Shown: piece by piece, positions 8,273 through 16,976 of the stretch
Position numbering within the stretch: the stretch's first letter is position 1
Layout of the letters: the number at the start of each line of letters is the position of its first letter
Assembly (NCBI RefSeq): GCF_013408295.1
Contig: NZ_JACBYQ010000002.1
Coordinates: 682,001 to 746,000 of the forward strand
Direction: 5' to 3'
Source of the DNA: Psychromicrobium silvestre
GTDB taxonomy: Bacteria; Actinomycetota; Actinomycetes; Actinomycetales; Micrococcaceae
DNA: 64,000 bases
Made by a program: the position numbers and the translations under genes
Notes under the pieces: generated by a model
Told to the model about the DNA's origin: nothing
Seen by the model: the letters and a program-made list of their open reading frames with translations, nothing else
Databases searched by the model: none

Positions 8273-8986
8273 TTAGTCCAGGCCGAGTGCCCCGTAGAGT
8301 TGTTCGCGGCTATCGGAGAGGTAACCGCGCATTAGCTCCGAAGCAAGGTCCGCCCTGCCGTCCAGCAGCGTCTGTGCGATCCGACGATTGCGGGAGATAT
8401 AGGGTTCCAGGAACGCCCGAGCATCCGCCATGCTGTGGAAGGCCAGTCGTACCTCGGCGAGCAATTGCCGGGAGGCTTCGGAGATCCGCCTGCTGCCCAC
8501 GGTGTCCACCAGGGCTTGATGGAAGGCCAGATTTTCGGTCGCCACCTGGGTCCAGTCGTCCCGCGCGGCGGCTAATTCGGCGCGTTCGACGGCGGCCATC
8601 GCCTCGCGTAGTCCGGCTTGCTCAGCCGTGCAGTTGGCCACCGCCGCAACCTCGATGAAAATTCGGGCCGTGTAGACCTCCAGCACGTCAAGACGAGTCA
8701 GGATGCGAACAAAGACCCCGCGGTGCAGTTCATGGGTAATAAGTCTTTCGTGCGAAAGCAGCCTAAAGGCTTCCCGCAACGAGTTCCGAGAGACCTGAAG
8801 GGATTCGGCAAGAGCTTCTTCGGCGAGTTGAGTTCCCGGCGGTAGATCGCCGTCCGAAATCCGCTGCCGGAGTACGTCTGCAACCATTTCTCCGGTTCCG
8901 GTGCGGCGGATATCCGGGCGCTTGCGGTCGAAGAGGTCGGCAAAATCGATCTCTGGCACCTCAGCCTCCTTCCTCGGTCGCTTCAC
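8273..8986 (-). CDS. GntR family transcriptional regulator, FadR/FCD type
   Basis: The 237-residue protein has an N-terminal winged helix (ISDGDLPPGTQLAEEALAES, then VSRNSLREAFRLLSHERLI) and a C-terminal all-helical FCD domain from about residue 100. FCD domains normally bind a metal through one Asp and three His. Here the first position is Asn152 in ENLAFH, His156 is kept, and the later two His positions appear to be Asn200 and Tyr222, so the metal site is probably lost. The gene is divergent from the DUF969-DUF979-DUF2891 operon and is its likely regulator. It starts with GTG at 8986. Confidence 0.85.
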   Translation of the reverse strand: MKRPRKEAEVPEIDFADLFDRKRPDIRRTGTGEMVADVLRQRISDGDLPPGTQLAEEALAESLQVSRNSLREAFRLLSHERLITHELHRGVFVRILTRLDVLEVYTARIFIEVAAVANCTAEQAGLREAMAAVERAELAAARDDWTQVATENLAFHQALVDTVGSRRISEASRQLLAEVRLAFHSMADARAFLEPYISRNRRIAQTLLDGRADLASELMRGYLSDSREQLYGALGLD

Positions 8987-9013
8987 TGTACCGCAATCTT
9001 AATGATTGAAGGA

Positions 9014-9024
9014 TTGTTCAACAA
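9014..9024. promoter_or_regulatory. Candidate GntR operator TTGTTCAACAA
   Basis: TTGTTCAACAA is a perfect 5-1-5 palindrome in the 95-bp space between the divergent GntR gene and the DUF969 gene. FadR-type regulators typically bind short palindromes of the TnGTnnnACnA kind, which this matches. Assignment to the adjacent regulator is inferred from position. Confidence 0.6.
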
Positions 9025-9081
9025 CATGTAGTCTGTGTCACATTCACGCACTCTTTTGAAGGAAGCAGCTATGGAGCAATC

Positions 9082-9786
9082 ATGTTCGTGCTGATCGGGG
9101 TAGCGCTCGTCATTGTCGGTTTCGCGCTCCGACTCAATGCCCTGCTGGTGGTGGCGGTGTCCGGTGTCGTCACCGCGCTGATCGGTGGGCTCAGTCCACT
9201 GGACATTCTGAACGCACTCGGCTCGGGTTTTACCAGTGGGCGTTCGGTCACCATTTTTGTGATCTTATTGCCGGTAATCGGCCTGATTGAACGCTTCGGG
9301 CTGCAACAGCAGGCCAAACGGTTAATCGGACGGCTGGCCAAGCTCACCGCCGGAAGAATCATTTTTATCTATCTCGCGGTTCGCCAGGTCACTATTGCGG
9401 TGGGCTTGCCCATTGGTGGACACCCGCAGATGGTCCGTCCGCTGATCTACCCGATGGCCGAAGGCGCTGCCGAGGCCAAATACGGAAACCTGAGCGAGAA
9501 GACCAAGGACAAGATCAAGGGCCATGCCGCTGCCGCAGACAATGTCGGCGCCTTTTTTGCAGAGGACGTTTTTGTCGCGGTCGGCTCCATTCTGCTGATC
9601 ACCTCCTTCGTGGACGCCCAATACAAACTTCAACTCGAACCGATCCAGCTCGCGCTCTGGGCTATCCCCACCGCGATTATTGCCTTCCTGGTACATGGGT
9701 TCAGGTTGCTCCGCTTGGACCGACAGATCGACCGGCTAGTTGCCGCCGAGGCTCCCGCAGTTCTGGAAAGTGAGACCGTCAAATGA
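9082..9786 (+). CDS. DUF969 family membrane protein (predicted 5-oxoproline transporter subunit)
   Basis: A 234-residue membrane protein of the DUF969 family. The N terminus MFVLIGVALVIVGFALRLN starts with a hydrophobic helix, and the conserved central part reads VRQVTIAVGLPIGGHPQMVR followed by a charged stretch and the AAAADNVGAFFAEDVF region. DUF969 and DUF979 proteins occur as pairs; comparative genomics has proposed that the pair transports 5-oxoproline (pyroglutamate). It overlaps the DUF979 gene by four bases (ATGA at 9783), as expected for two subunits of one complex. No oxoprolinase genes are present in this window. Confidence 0.85.
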   Translation: MFVLIGVALVIVGFALRLNALLVVAVSGVVTALIGGLSPLDILNALGSGFTSGRSVTIFVILLPVIGLIERFGLQQQAKRLIGRLAKLTAGRIIFIYLAVRQVTIAVGLPIGGHPQMVRPLIYPMAEGAAEAKYGNLSEKTKDKIKGHAAAADNVGAFFAEDVFVAVGSILLITSFVDAQYKLQLEPIQLALWAIPTAIIAFLVHGFRLLRLDRQIDRLVAAEAPAVLESETVK

Positions 9787-10760
9787 TTAACTCAGAACCG
9801 GTCTTCTGGCTGATTGGCCTGGTTTTCCTGGTCTTCGGCGGACTCATCCTTGCCGATTCCACACATCCAAAGCGCTACACCTCCGGAGCCTTTTGGTCGC
9901 TTATCGGCGCCGGATTCATCTACGGCACCTGGGTAGCCGCAGGCTCGGTTCCGCCCTGGACCCTGGGCATTGTGGTGTTGGTAATTGTGGTGCTGGGCTC
10001 CTCACCGAAACTGCTGACTGCCGGAGTGGTTAAGACCACCACAACGGAACAGCGTGAAACCGTGGCCGTCAAATATGGGAACAAACTCTTCATCCCGGCT
10101 CTGCTGATTCCGATAGTGACCATCATTGTCACCCTGGCCGCGCCCGCGATCACCATCAATGGCAAGCCCCTGATGGCTACCGGAAGCGCCACGCTGATAG
10201 GCCTCGGGCTGGGTGCGATTGTCGCCGTCGTGGTTGGTCTGATCCTGCTTCGTCCGGTGAGCCCTGTGGTTCCCGTACAAGAGGGACGCCGCCTTTTGGA
10301 GACCATTGGCTGGGCGGCTATCCTGCCGCAAATGCTCTCCGTACTCGGCATCCTCTTCACTCAGGCTGGGGTGGGCTCCTCGGTGGGCACCATTATGAAA
10401 GCCATTGTTCCGCCCGGAGTGCTGATCTTTGCGGTGATTGCCTACTGCGTTGGCATGGCGCTCTTCACCGTTCTGATGGGTAATGCTTTCGCGGCTTTCC
10501 CGATTATGACGGCGGCCATCGGCTGGCCGCTGCTGATCGAGGGTTTCGATGGCAACCCCGCGGTGGTCTTCGCGATTGGCATGCTGGCCGGTTTCTGCGG
10601 CACCCTGTGTACCCCGATGGCCGCAAACTTCAATATCGTCCCGGCTGCTCTGCTGGAGATGAAGAACAAATACGGAGTGATCACCGCTCAGCTGCCCACG
10701 GCAGGGATCATGCTGGTGGCCAATATCGCCATTATGTTCTTCTTCGGCTTCCCTCACTAG
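9783..10760 (+). CDS. DUF979 family membrane protein (predicted 5-oxoproline transporter subunit)
   Basis: A 325-residue polytopic membrane protein with about nine hydrophobic segments, starting at an ATG that overlaps the DUF969 stop. Family features include the early GLVFLVFGGLILADSTHPKR segment and the late MGNAFAAFPIMTAAIG and GFCGTLCTPMAANFNIVPAA segments. It is the partner of the DUF969 protein. The downstream DUF2891 gene starts 12 bases later with a good ribosome binding site (CTAGGAG), so all three are probably one transcript controlled by the GntR/FCD protein. Confidence 0.85.
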   Translation: MINSEPVFWLIGLVFLVFGGLILADSTHPKRYTSGAFWSLIGAGFIYGTWVAAGSVPPWTLGIVVLVIVVLGSSPKLLTAGVVKTTTTEQRETVAVKYGNKLFIPALLIPIVTIIVTLAAPAITINGKPLMATGSATLIGLGLGAIVAVVVGLILLRPVSPVVPVQEGRRLLETIGWAAILPQMLSVLGILFTQAGVGSSVGTIMKAIVPPGVLIFAVIAYCVGMALFTVLMGNAFAAFPIMTAAIGWPLLIEGFDGNPAVVFAIGMLAGFCGTLCTPMAANFNIVPAALLEMKNKYGVITAQLPTAGIMLVANIAIMFFFGFPH

Positions 10761-10772
10761 GAGTTCCAATCC

Positions 10773-11765
10773 ATGAATACCGCTGAAAAATTAGCCCCCA
10801 TTTACGCTGCCATTGTGCTGGAGAACCTCTCCCGCAGCCACCCGTATCACCTGGTCCATTTGGTGCGCGCGGAGCAGGATGTACGCAGTCCCGCTGAGCT
10901 CTACCCGGCTTTTTATACCTCCTATGACTGGCACTCCTGCGTGCATATGCACTGGTTGGGGGTTGAGCTGCTGCGATCCGGTTTGCTGGAAGACTCCGCG
11001 CCATTACGGGACCGGTTGAACGAGAATCTGAGTGGGCCGAAGCTGGCCGCCGAGGCGGAGTACTTACGGGCCAACCCGATCTTTGAACGACCCTATGGCT
11101 GGGCCTGGGCGGCTCGCCTCGCTGCTGCCTCCAGCGGCTTTGCCGCCGAGGGAGACCGGGATGCAGCGGGCTGGTCTGGGGCGCTGGAGCCGCTAACCGA
11201 GGCGGTGTTCGACAATGCTCGCCGTTGGTCTCAGGCGATTAATCATCCGGTGCGGCACGGCGTGCATAGCAATACGGCCTTCGGCTTGGCATTGCTGCTG
11301 GATGCGGCCAGCGCGCTGGGGCGTACCGAGGATCGAGCGGAGCTGGCGGCGGCCGCCGAGCGGCTTTTCGGGGCGGATCGGGGTTGGGCTGGTCGCTGGG
11401 AACTCAGCGGTCAGGATTTCCTTTCCGCCGGGCTCTCGGAAGCCGATCTGATGTCCCGGGTACTGCCGCCCGGCGAGTTCAAGCAATGGTTTGCTGAGTT
11501 CTTACCGGAGCCGGCCGACGTCGTACTGCCCGCCGTGGTGACCGATAAGACCGACCCGCAGATGGTTCACCTGGACGGGCTCAATCTCTCCAGAGCTGGT
11601 TCGCTGTATAGGATCTCAAGCGCTCTTGGCAGTGCAGAACTCCGGGAAGCCGCCGATGGCTTGCTCGCTCATGGCCTGGACGCGGTGGCCACCGAGGAGT
11701 TTGTCTCCTCGCATTGGTTGGCCAGCTTCGCCTGGGATGCCCTGCTGAGCAGGTCCGCAGTTTAG
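10773..11765 (+). CDS. DUF2891 domain-containing protein
   Basis: A 330-residue soluble protein with the conserved early motif YTSYDWHSCVHMHWLGVELLR and a central PVRHGVHSNTAFGLALLLDAA. The conserved His, Asp and aromatic residues in an all-alpha context resemble (alpha/alpha)-barrel enzymes, but no reaction is known. Its position as third gene after the DUF969/DUF979 pair suggests an enzymatic step on the compound that the pair transports. No signal peptide is seen, so it is cytoplasmic. Confidence 0.82.
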   Translation: MNTAEKLAPIYAAIVLENLSRSHPYHLVHLVRAEQDVRSPAELYPAFYTSYDWHSCVHMHWLGVELLRSGLLEDSAPLRDRLNENLSGPKLAAEAEYLRANPIFERPYGWAWAARLAAASSGFAAEGDRDAAGWSGALEPLTEAVFDNARRWSQAINHPVRHGVHSNTAFGLALLLDAASALGRTEDRAELAAAAERLFGADRGWAGRWELSGQDFLSAGLSEADLMSRVLPPGEFKQWFAEFLPEPADVVLPAVVTDKTDPQMVHLDGLNLSRAGSLYRISSALGSAELREAADGLLAHGLDAVATEEFVSSHWLASFAWDALLSRSAV

Positions 11766-11798
11766 GGCCGGCGCTTAACCAGAGTTTAGAAGCAGAGT

Positions 11799-12113
11799 TT
11801 AGGCCTGGATTGGTTGGTGCTCCGGCTTCACCGCGAGGGCCAGCCCGAGCAGATCCTCTAGCGCGTGTGCGAGCTTGCGGTCGGCCAATTCGTAGCGATT
11901 GCGCCGCCCCTCCGGGATGGCCAGCACCAGCCCGCAATCGCGGAGGCAGGTGAGATGGTTCGAGATGCTCTGCCGAGAAACTCCCAGCTCCTCAGCGAGG
12001 TCCGAGGGGTAGGCGGGAGCCTCCACCAGGATCATCAGGATGCGGGCTCGGGTGGCATCGGAGAGGGCGTAGCCGAATCTGGCCAGCACGGCGCCTTTGG
12101 TGATTTTCTCCAT
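11799..12113 (-). CDS. ArsR/SmtB family metalloregulator, CmtR-like
   Basis: This 104-residue winged-helix repressor has the recognition region SRQSISNHLTCLRDCGLV. The two Cys (56 and 60) match the Cys pair that binds Cd(II)/Pb(II) in Mycobacterium CmtR. The third ligand of CmtR, a Cys in the C-terminal tail, has no counterpart here: the tail ends KPEHQPIQA, so a His could substitute. The gene is divergent from a CDF exporter with about 85 bp between them, the usual arrangement for self-regulated metal efflux. The inducing metal is not certain (Cd, Pb or Zn). Confidence 0.85.
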   Translation of the reverse strand: MEKITKGAVLARFGYALSDATRARILMILVEAPAYPSDLAEELGVSRQSISNHLTCLRDCGLVLAIPEGRRNRYELADRKLAHALEDLLGLALAVKPEHQPIQA

Positions 12114-12171
12114 GGTCCAACGATACAGCTGAGAATGAATACAGTTATCATTTAATTCACCTCTTTATGGA

Positions 12172-12191
12172 TACATGAATTGATGTACTAT
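12172..12191. promoter_or_regulatory. Candidate CmtR-like operator overlapping the CDF promoter
   Basis: TACATGAATTGATGTA (12172-12187) is an imperfect palindrome with two mismatched positions and an AATT centre. It overlaps TACTAT (12186-12191), which lies exactly six bases before the ATG at 12198 and looks like a -10 box of a leaderless transcript. A repressor bound to this palindrome would block that promoter. The link to the adjacent ArsR-family gene is inferred. Confidence 0.6.
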
Positions 12192-12197
12192 TGGAGC

Positions 12198-13118
12198 ATG
12201 GGTGGACATCAGCACGATCATGGCGCGGCCGGTGGGGCACACCGGAAGCGGATAGTCATAGCGCTCGGTATCACCTTGGCTGTCTTTTTGGCGCAGGTGG
12301 TTGGCTCGGTGGTAACCGGCTCGCTGGCCCTACTCTTCGATTCGGCCCACGTACTCACCGACGCCGGCGGGCTGGCGATGGCGCTGGAGGCTGCCTGGCT
12401 GAGTGCTCGCCCAGCTTCGGATAAACGTAGCTGGGGCTTTGCTCGCGCCGAGGTCCTGGCCGCCACGGCGCAGGCGGCGTTGCTGCTTGGGGTGGGGCTT
12501 TTCGTGCTGGTCGAAGGCATCCAAAGGCTGGTGAACCCCACCGAGGTAGCCAGTGTTGAGATGGTGGTCTTTGGAGTGATTGGCCTGCTTGGCAATCTAC
12601 TGGCACTCTGGGTGCTCTCCGCGGGGCGCGGAGCCAACTTCAATATGCGAGCCGCCTTCCTCGAAGTGCTGGGCGACGCCCTGGGCTCGCTTGCTGTGAT
12701 CGTGGCGGCGATCATCATTTACACCACGGGTTTTGTTCAGGCAGATGCCTTGGTGGCCATGCTGATCGGCCTGATGATCCTGCCGCGAACCCTCAAACTA
12801 CTTTGGGAGACCGTCAACGTGCTCCTTGAGGCCACCCCGAAAGGCCTCGATGTCGCCGAGCTGCGGCAGCACATCCTGGACGTGCCACACGTTCTGGACG
12901 TACACGATCTGCATGTCACCCAGATCGCCACCGGCCTGCCGGTGCTCACCGCTCATGTGGTGGTGGCGGATGGTTGTTTCCGGGACGGACACACGCCGCA
13001 GATGCTCGATCAATTGCAGCGCTGCGTGGCCGAGCACTTCCAAGTCAGCATCGAGCACTCAACCTTCCAGCTAGAGCCGGAAGCGCACAACGAGCACGAA
13101 CATGAGGTGCACGCCTAG
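12198..13118 (+). CDS. Cation diffusion facilitator (CDF) family metal exporter
   Basis: The 306-residue protein has six membrane segments, a His-rich N terminus (MGGHQHDHG) and a His-rich tail ([12 protein letters not shown]), and a cytoplasmic C-terminal domain from about residue 210. The helix 2 site is HVLTD (His51, Asp55). The helix 5 site reads EVLGD (Glu156, Asp160) where Zn-type CDFs usually have HxxxD. The family exports divalent metals such as Zn, Cd or Co by proton antiport. The ATG at 12198 is preferred over upstream TTG/ATG codons because a -10-like TACTAT lies six bases before it. It converges on pgm with overlapping stops. Confidence 0.88.
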   Translation: MGGHQHDHGAAGGAHRKRIVIALGITLAVFLAQVVGSVVTGSLALLFDSAHVLTDAGGLAMALEAAWLSARPASDKRSWGFARAEVLAATAQAALLLGVGLFVLVEGIQRLVNPTEVASVEMVVFGVIGLLGNLLALWVLSAGRGANFNMRAAFLEVLGDALGSLAVIVAAIIIYTTGFVQADALVAMLIGLMILPRTLKLLWETVNVLLEATPKGLDVAELRQHILDVPHVLDVHDLHVTQIATGLPVLTAHVVVADGCFRDGHTPQMLDQLQRCVAEHFQVSIEHSTFQLEPEAHNEHEHEVHA

Positions 13119-14749
13119 GAAATCACGCCATCCACCAAGGCCTTGGCTTCTTCCTGCACCTGCTTGAGATGTTCTGGTCCTTTGAAGGACTCCGCATAAA
13201 TCTTGTAGACGTCCTCGGTGCCGGAGGGCCTAGCCGCGAACCAAGCGTTCTCGGTGGTCACCTTGAGGCCGCCAATCGCCGCGCCATTGCCCGGAGCCTC
13301 GGTGAGTTTCGCGGTGATCGACTCACCGGCCAGTTCGGTTGCCGTGACGTCTTTCGCGGAGAGTTTGGCCAGTGCTGCTTTCTGCTCCCGGTTGGCTGCC
13401 GCGTCGATTCGGGCGTATGACGGCGCCCCGAACTTTTCGGTCAGCCTCGCGTAATGCTCGGAAGGGGAAGCCCCGGTGACGGCGGTGATCTCCGAAGCCA
13501 GCAGGGCTAGCAGCAGGCCGTCCTTATCGGTGGTCCACACCTTGCCATTGCGGCGTACAAAGGAGGCACCAGCGGACTCCTCGCCACCAAAAACGCCCTG
13601 GCCGGAGAGTAAACCGGGAACAAACCATTTGAACCCCACCGGTACTTCCACCAGCTCGCGTCCCAGCTCCGCGGCTACCCGGTCAATAATCGAGGAGGAA
13701 ACCAGAGTTTTGCCCACGCTGGCGTTGGAGGGCCATTCCGGCCGGTGTGTGTAGAGATACTGAATGGCCACCGCCAAATAGTGATTCGGATTCATCAATC
13801 CTGCGTCAGGGGTGACGATGCCGTGCCGGTCGGAATCCGCATCGTTGCCGGTCGCGATGTCATAGTCCGCGGCCTTCGCAATGAGCGAGGCCATCGCGAA
13901 GGGCGAGGAACAGTCCATCCGGATCTTTTCGTCCCAGTCCAGGGTCATAAAGGCCCACTGCGGGTCAATGGTCGGATTGACCACCGTCAGGTTCAGATTG
14001 TGCCGTTCGGCAATCTCTCCCCAATAGTCAACGGAGGCTCCGCCCATCGGGTCGGCACCGATTCGGACGCCTGCCGAACGGATCGCTTCCAGGTCCAATA
14101 CCTGCGGCAGCGCATCGACATAGCTGGAGAGGAAATCGAAGCTGCCGGCTTTCTGAAGCGCCTCGGTGAGCGGCAATCTCCGTACCCCGGAGAGCTTGGC
14201 CTCAAGTAACTCATTGGCTCGATTGGCAATCCAGGTAGTAGCCTCACTATCCGCCGGTCCACCATGCGGGGGATTGTACTTAAAGCCGCCGTCGCCCGGC
14301 GGATTATGTGAGGGAGTGACGACGATACCGTCGGCCTGGTCTGAATGTTGCTGCTCGCTGTAGTTGTAGCTCAGGATCGCGTGGCTGAGCGCGGGCGTCG
14401 GAGTGAAACCGTGCCGGGCGTCGATCAATACGGTGACCTGGTTTGCAGCCAGCACCTCGAGGGCGGTGTTCTGCGCCGGTTCGGAAAGCGCGTGCGTGTC
14501 CTTTGCCAGGAACAAAGGCCCGGTAATGCCCTGGCCGCGTCGATATTCCACGATGGCCTGAGTGGTGGCCAGAATGTGGTTCTCGTTGAACGAGGTTTTG
14601 AGACTGCTGCCGCGATGCCCGGAGGTGCCAAAAACAACCCGTTGATCGGGGTTACTGGGGTCGGGCCGCAGATCGTAGTACGCGTCCAGTAACGCGGTGA
14701 GGTCGACCAGGTCGGAGGGTAGGGCAACAGTGCCCGCTCGGCTTGCCAT
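13115..14749 (-). CDS. pgm: Phosphoglucomutase, alpha-D-glucose phosphate-specific
   Basis: The 544-residue enzyme interconverts glucose-1-phosphate and glucose-6-phosphate. Visible motifs are [16 protein letters not shown] near the N terminus, the phosphoserine loop [16 protein letters not shown], the metal-binding NDADSDRHG, the sugar-binding [10 protein letters not shown], and the C-terminal phosphate site [14 protein letters not shown]. Length fits the PGM1-like bacterial family. The ATG at 14749 is preferred to an upstream in-frame ATG at 14848, because the extra 33 residues are not family-like and overlap the promoter side of the divergent DUF4190 gene. Confidence 0.95.
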   Translation of the reverse strand: MASRAGTVALPSDLVDLTALLDAYYDLRPDPSNPDQRVVFGTSGHRGSSLKTSFNENHILATTQAIVEYRRGQGITGPLFLAKDTHALSEPAQNTALEVLAANQVTVLIDARHGFTPTPALSHAILSYNYSEQQHSDQADGIVVTPSHNPPGDGGFKYNPPHGGPADSEATTWIANRANELLEAKLSGVRRLPLTEALQKAGSFDFLSSYVDALPQVLDLEAIRSAGVRIGADPMGGASVDYWGEIAERHNLNLTVVNPTIDPQWAFMTLDWDEKIRMDCSSPFAMASLIAKAADYDIATGNDADSDRHGIVTPDAGLMNPNHYLAVAIQYLYTHRPEWPSNASVGKTLVSSSIIDRVAAELGRELVEVPVGFKWFVPGLLSGQGVFGGEESAGASFVRRNGKVWTTDKDGLLLALLASEITAVTGASPSEHYARLTEKFGAPSYARIDAAANREQKAALAKLSAKDVTATELAGESITAKLTEAPGNGAAIGGLKVTTENAWFAARPSGTEDVYKIYAESFKGPEHLKQVQEEAKALVDGVIS

Positions 14750-14897
14750 GGTTCTAGCATGCCAGAATGCCAGGGTCTGCGATACCGATGTGCACAAGCA
14801 TGACGTAGTGAATCCGGAGCATTTCGCTCTTTGGGTGCAATTCGCCAAAAATCACATAATATTGAGGGCACTCGCACCCGATTCATTTGAGGCCATC

Positions 14898-15395
14898 ATG
14901 TCCAATCAGCCCGAACAGCCCTTCCAACCTCCGCAGCCGGTTAACGGTTATGGACAGCAGCCCCCGCAGCAGTATCCGGGCGCGCCTGGTCAGCAGCCGC
15001 CGTCGGGATATCCCGGAGCTTTTCAGGGGCAGAATCAGCCCCCGATGCAGCAACCCTACGGACAACAGCCCTACCCGCAGCAGGGCTATTACAGCAATCC
15101 CAGTTACCCTATGCAGCCCATGGTCTATGCGGACTCAGGGCCTAAGGGCCTGAGTCTGACCGGGATGATTCTGGGTATTGCCAGCATCGTTGGTTTCGGT
15201 ATCTTCATCCTGCCGCAGATCGCAGGCGTCATAGTTTCCCATATGGGCTGGAGCAAGGAACAGCCGCAGGGCAAAGGTTTCGCCATCGCCGGTTTGGTGC
15301 TGAACTACCTCTCCCTTTTGATCTGGGGTCTGGTGTTCATTTTCATGATTATCGGCTTTATCGCGGCGGCGAATTACTCGTCCAACTACAACTAA
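14898..15395 (+). CDS. DUF4190 domain-containing membrane protein with Pro/Gln-rich N terminus
   Basis: A 165-residue protein. Residues 1-75 are rich in Pro, Gln, Gly and Tyr (blocks such as QQPPQQYPG and QQPYGQQPYPQQGYY). The C-terminal part has two hydrophobic segments separated by a short loop: GMILGIASIVGFGIFILPQ and the last helix starting near LVLNYLSLLIWGL. This is the DUF4190 architecture common in actinobacteria. Function is unknown; the low-complexity arm is likely cytoplasmic. The start is the ATG at 14898; a longer in-frame extension upstream is rejected since it lacks the family pattern. Confidence 0.8.
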   Translation: MSNQPEQPFQPPQPVNGYGQQPPQQYPGAPGQQPPSGYPGAFQGQNQPPMQQPYGQQPYPQQGYYSNPSYPMQPMVYADSGPKGLSLTGMILGIASIVGFGIFILPQIAGVIVSHMGWSKEQPQGKGFAIAGLVLNYLSLLIWGLVFIFMIIGFIAAANYSSNYN

Positions 15396-15406
15396 AGTTT
15401 CTGCGA

Positions 15407-15454
15407 CCGGAGTGCACTAAGTCAGGGCTAGCCCGGAGGCTCAGTGCACTCCGG
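15407..15454. terminator. Long inverted repeat between convergent genes
   Basis: CCGGAGTGCACT (15407-15418) pairs perfectly with AGTGCACTCCGG (15443-15454), and the loop contains a GGGCTAGCCC palindrome (15425-15434), so a cruciform or three-way structure is possible. It lies between the DUF4190 stop and the POT transporter, and the right arm includes the last codons of the POT gene. A bidirectional terminator is the simplest reading, although no T-run is present. Confidence 0.55.
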
Positions 15455-16910
15455 CCATTAAGCGGCGGATCGGCTTGCCACACAGTGCCAGGGCAATGCC
15501 CAGCACCACGGCAAGACCGCCGATAATGCCGAAATAGGGGAGCTCGTTGTTCGGGTCGTAATACCCGGCTAGCACGCCGGACATGGTGCTACCGAGCGAA
15601 ACCGAGAGGAAGAACAGCGCAACCATCTGGGTGTGGAAGGCCTTCGGGGCCAGCTTGGTAGCCAGCGAAAGTCCCACGGGTGAGGTCATTAACTCGGCCA
15701 CGGTGAACAGCAACAAAATGCCGACGATAGCCAGCAAGGGCACCGGGGCTAACGCCGAGAGCGGCATGAAGCAAAGAAAAGCCACTCCCATCACCAGCAA
15801 TGAAATGCTGAACTTGGTGGGCGAGCTGGGCTGCCGGGAACCGAGTTTGGTCCAGATCACCGCGAAGACGCCGGCGAAAATAATGATGAAGATCGGATTG
15901 ATCGACTGTACCCAGGCGGCCGGAATCTGCCAGCCGAACAGGTTGAGGTCAAGACGCTGCTCGGCGTAAACAGGTAATACGGTGAATTGCTGCTGGTAGA
16001 GCGACCAGAACGCGGAACTGGCGATGAACAGCGGGATGAAGGCGTAAACCCGGCTTCGCTCGGTGCTACTGACCTTTTTGCTACTGAGGATTACCCAGAA
16101 GTAGCTAATGGCAGCGATCAGCACCACGCCGACCACGACCCATTTGAGGTTCTGCGCCGTGATCAGCCCGAGCAGCACGGCCAAGGCAATGAGTATTACC
16201 GCGGTTACTGCGATGCCTGCCATCAGGCCGCGCCGCTGGGGCGGCAGCGGATTGGGTACCACTCGCGCCTCGGCGGGCAGCAGCTTCCGGGTGAGACCGT
16301 ACTGAATCAGGCCTAGCGCCATCCCCACCGCCGCTGCGCCGAAACCCCAGTGGAAACCGATCTCGGTTTGCAGCCAGCCGGTGATCAACGGTCCCACGAA
16401 GGCGCCGATATTGATGCCCATGTAGAAAATAGAGAAACCGGCATCTCGTCGTCCGTCGTTCTCCCGATACAGGCTGCCGACAATGGAGGTGGCATTAGCC
16501 TTCAAGCCGCCCGAACCAATCGCCACCAAGATCAAGCCGACGGCCAAACCCAGTGCGCCGGGAAGCAGCGCCAGGGCAATATGACCGGCCATGATCATTA
16601 CCGCGCTATAGAAGAGCACTCGCTCCGAGCCGAAGAGCCGGTCGGCTACCCAAGCACCCAGAATGGTGGAAAGGTAGACCCCGCCGCCGTAAGCGCCCAC
16701 TAGGCCAACAGCCATTTCCTGGTCCAGCCCCAGCCCGCCGTTCGAGACGGAGTAGTACATGTAGTAGGCCAGAATGGCCTGCATTCCGTAGAACGAAAAT
16801 CGTTCCCAGAGTTCTATGCTGAACAGGTTGAAAAGCGGTAATGGATGGCCCAGGAAGGTTTTGCCCTGGCCGGTTTCGGTCTCCGGGGCAAGCGTGCTGC
16901 TTTGACTCAT
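15441..16910 (-). CDS. POT/PTR2 family peptide:H+ symporter
   Basis: A 489-residue transporter with about 14 membrane segments. The proton-coupling ExxER motif is in helix 1 (ELWERFSFYGMQAIL), and the PTR2 signature FYMGINIGAFVGP and the GSGGLKANATSI segment follow. It imports di- and tripeptides with protons; DtpT/DtpA-type proteins are the closest match. It is monocistronic as far as the sequence shows, facing the convergent DUF4190 gene and sitting upstream of peptidase E on the same strand. Confidence 0.92.
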   Translation of the reverse strand: MSQSSTLAPETETGQGKTFLGHPLPLFNLFSIELWERFSFYGMQAILAYYMYYSVSNGGLGLDQEMAVGLVGAYGGGVYLSTILGAWVADRLFGSERVLFYSAVMIMAGHIALALLPGALGLAVGLILVAIGSGGLKANATSIVGSLYRENDGRRDAGFSIFYMGINIGAFVGPLITGWLQTEIGFHWGFGAAAVGMALGLIQYGLTRKLLPAEARVVPNPLPPQRRGLMAGIAVTAVILIALAVLLGLITAQNLKWVVVGVVLIAAISYFWVILSSKKVSSTERSRVYAFIPLFIASSAFWSLYQQQFTVLPVYAEQRLDLNLFGWQIPAAWVQSINPIFIIIFAGVFAVIWTKLGSRQPSSPTKFSISLLVMGVAFLCFMPLSALAPVPLLAIVGILLLFTVAELMTSPVGLSLATKLAPKAFHTQMVALFFLSVSLGSTMSGVLAGYYDPNNELPYFGIIGGLAVVLGIALALCGKPIRRLMAGVH

Positions 16911-16976
16911 TTAGACCATTCTGGCACTCTCGCTCAGCCCTGTCACACCGAGAGGCGGTCGGGAAGGCCGCGAAGT

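Noticed and set aside
14750-14848. Longer N terminus for phosphoglucomutase
   Set aside because: The additional 33 residues are unlike the family and overlap the upstream region of the divergent DUF4190 gene.
14697-14897. Longer N terminus for the DUF4190 protein
   Set aside because: It overlaps the 5' end of pgm; the ATG at 14898 begins the Pro/Gln-rich region typical of the family.
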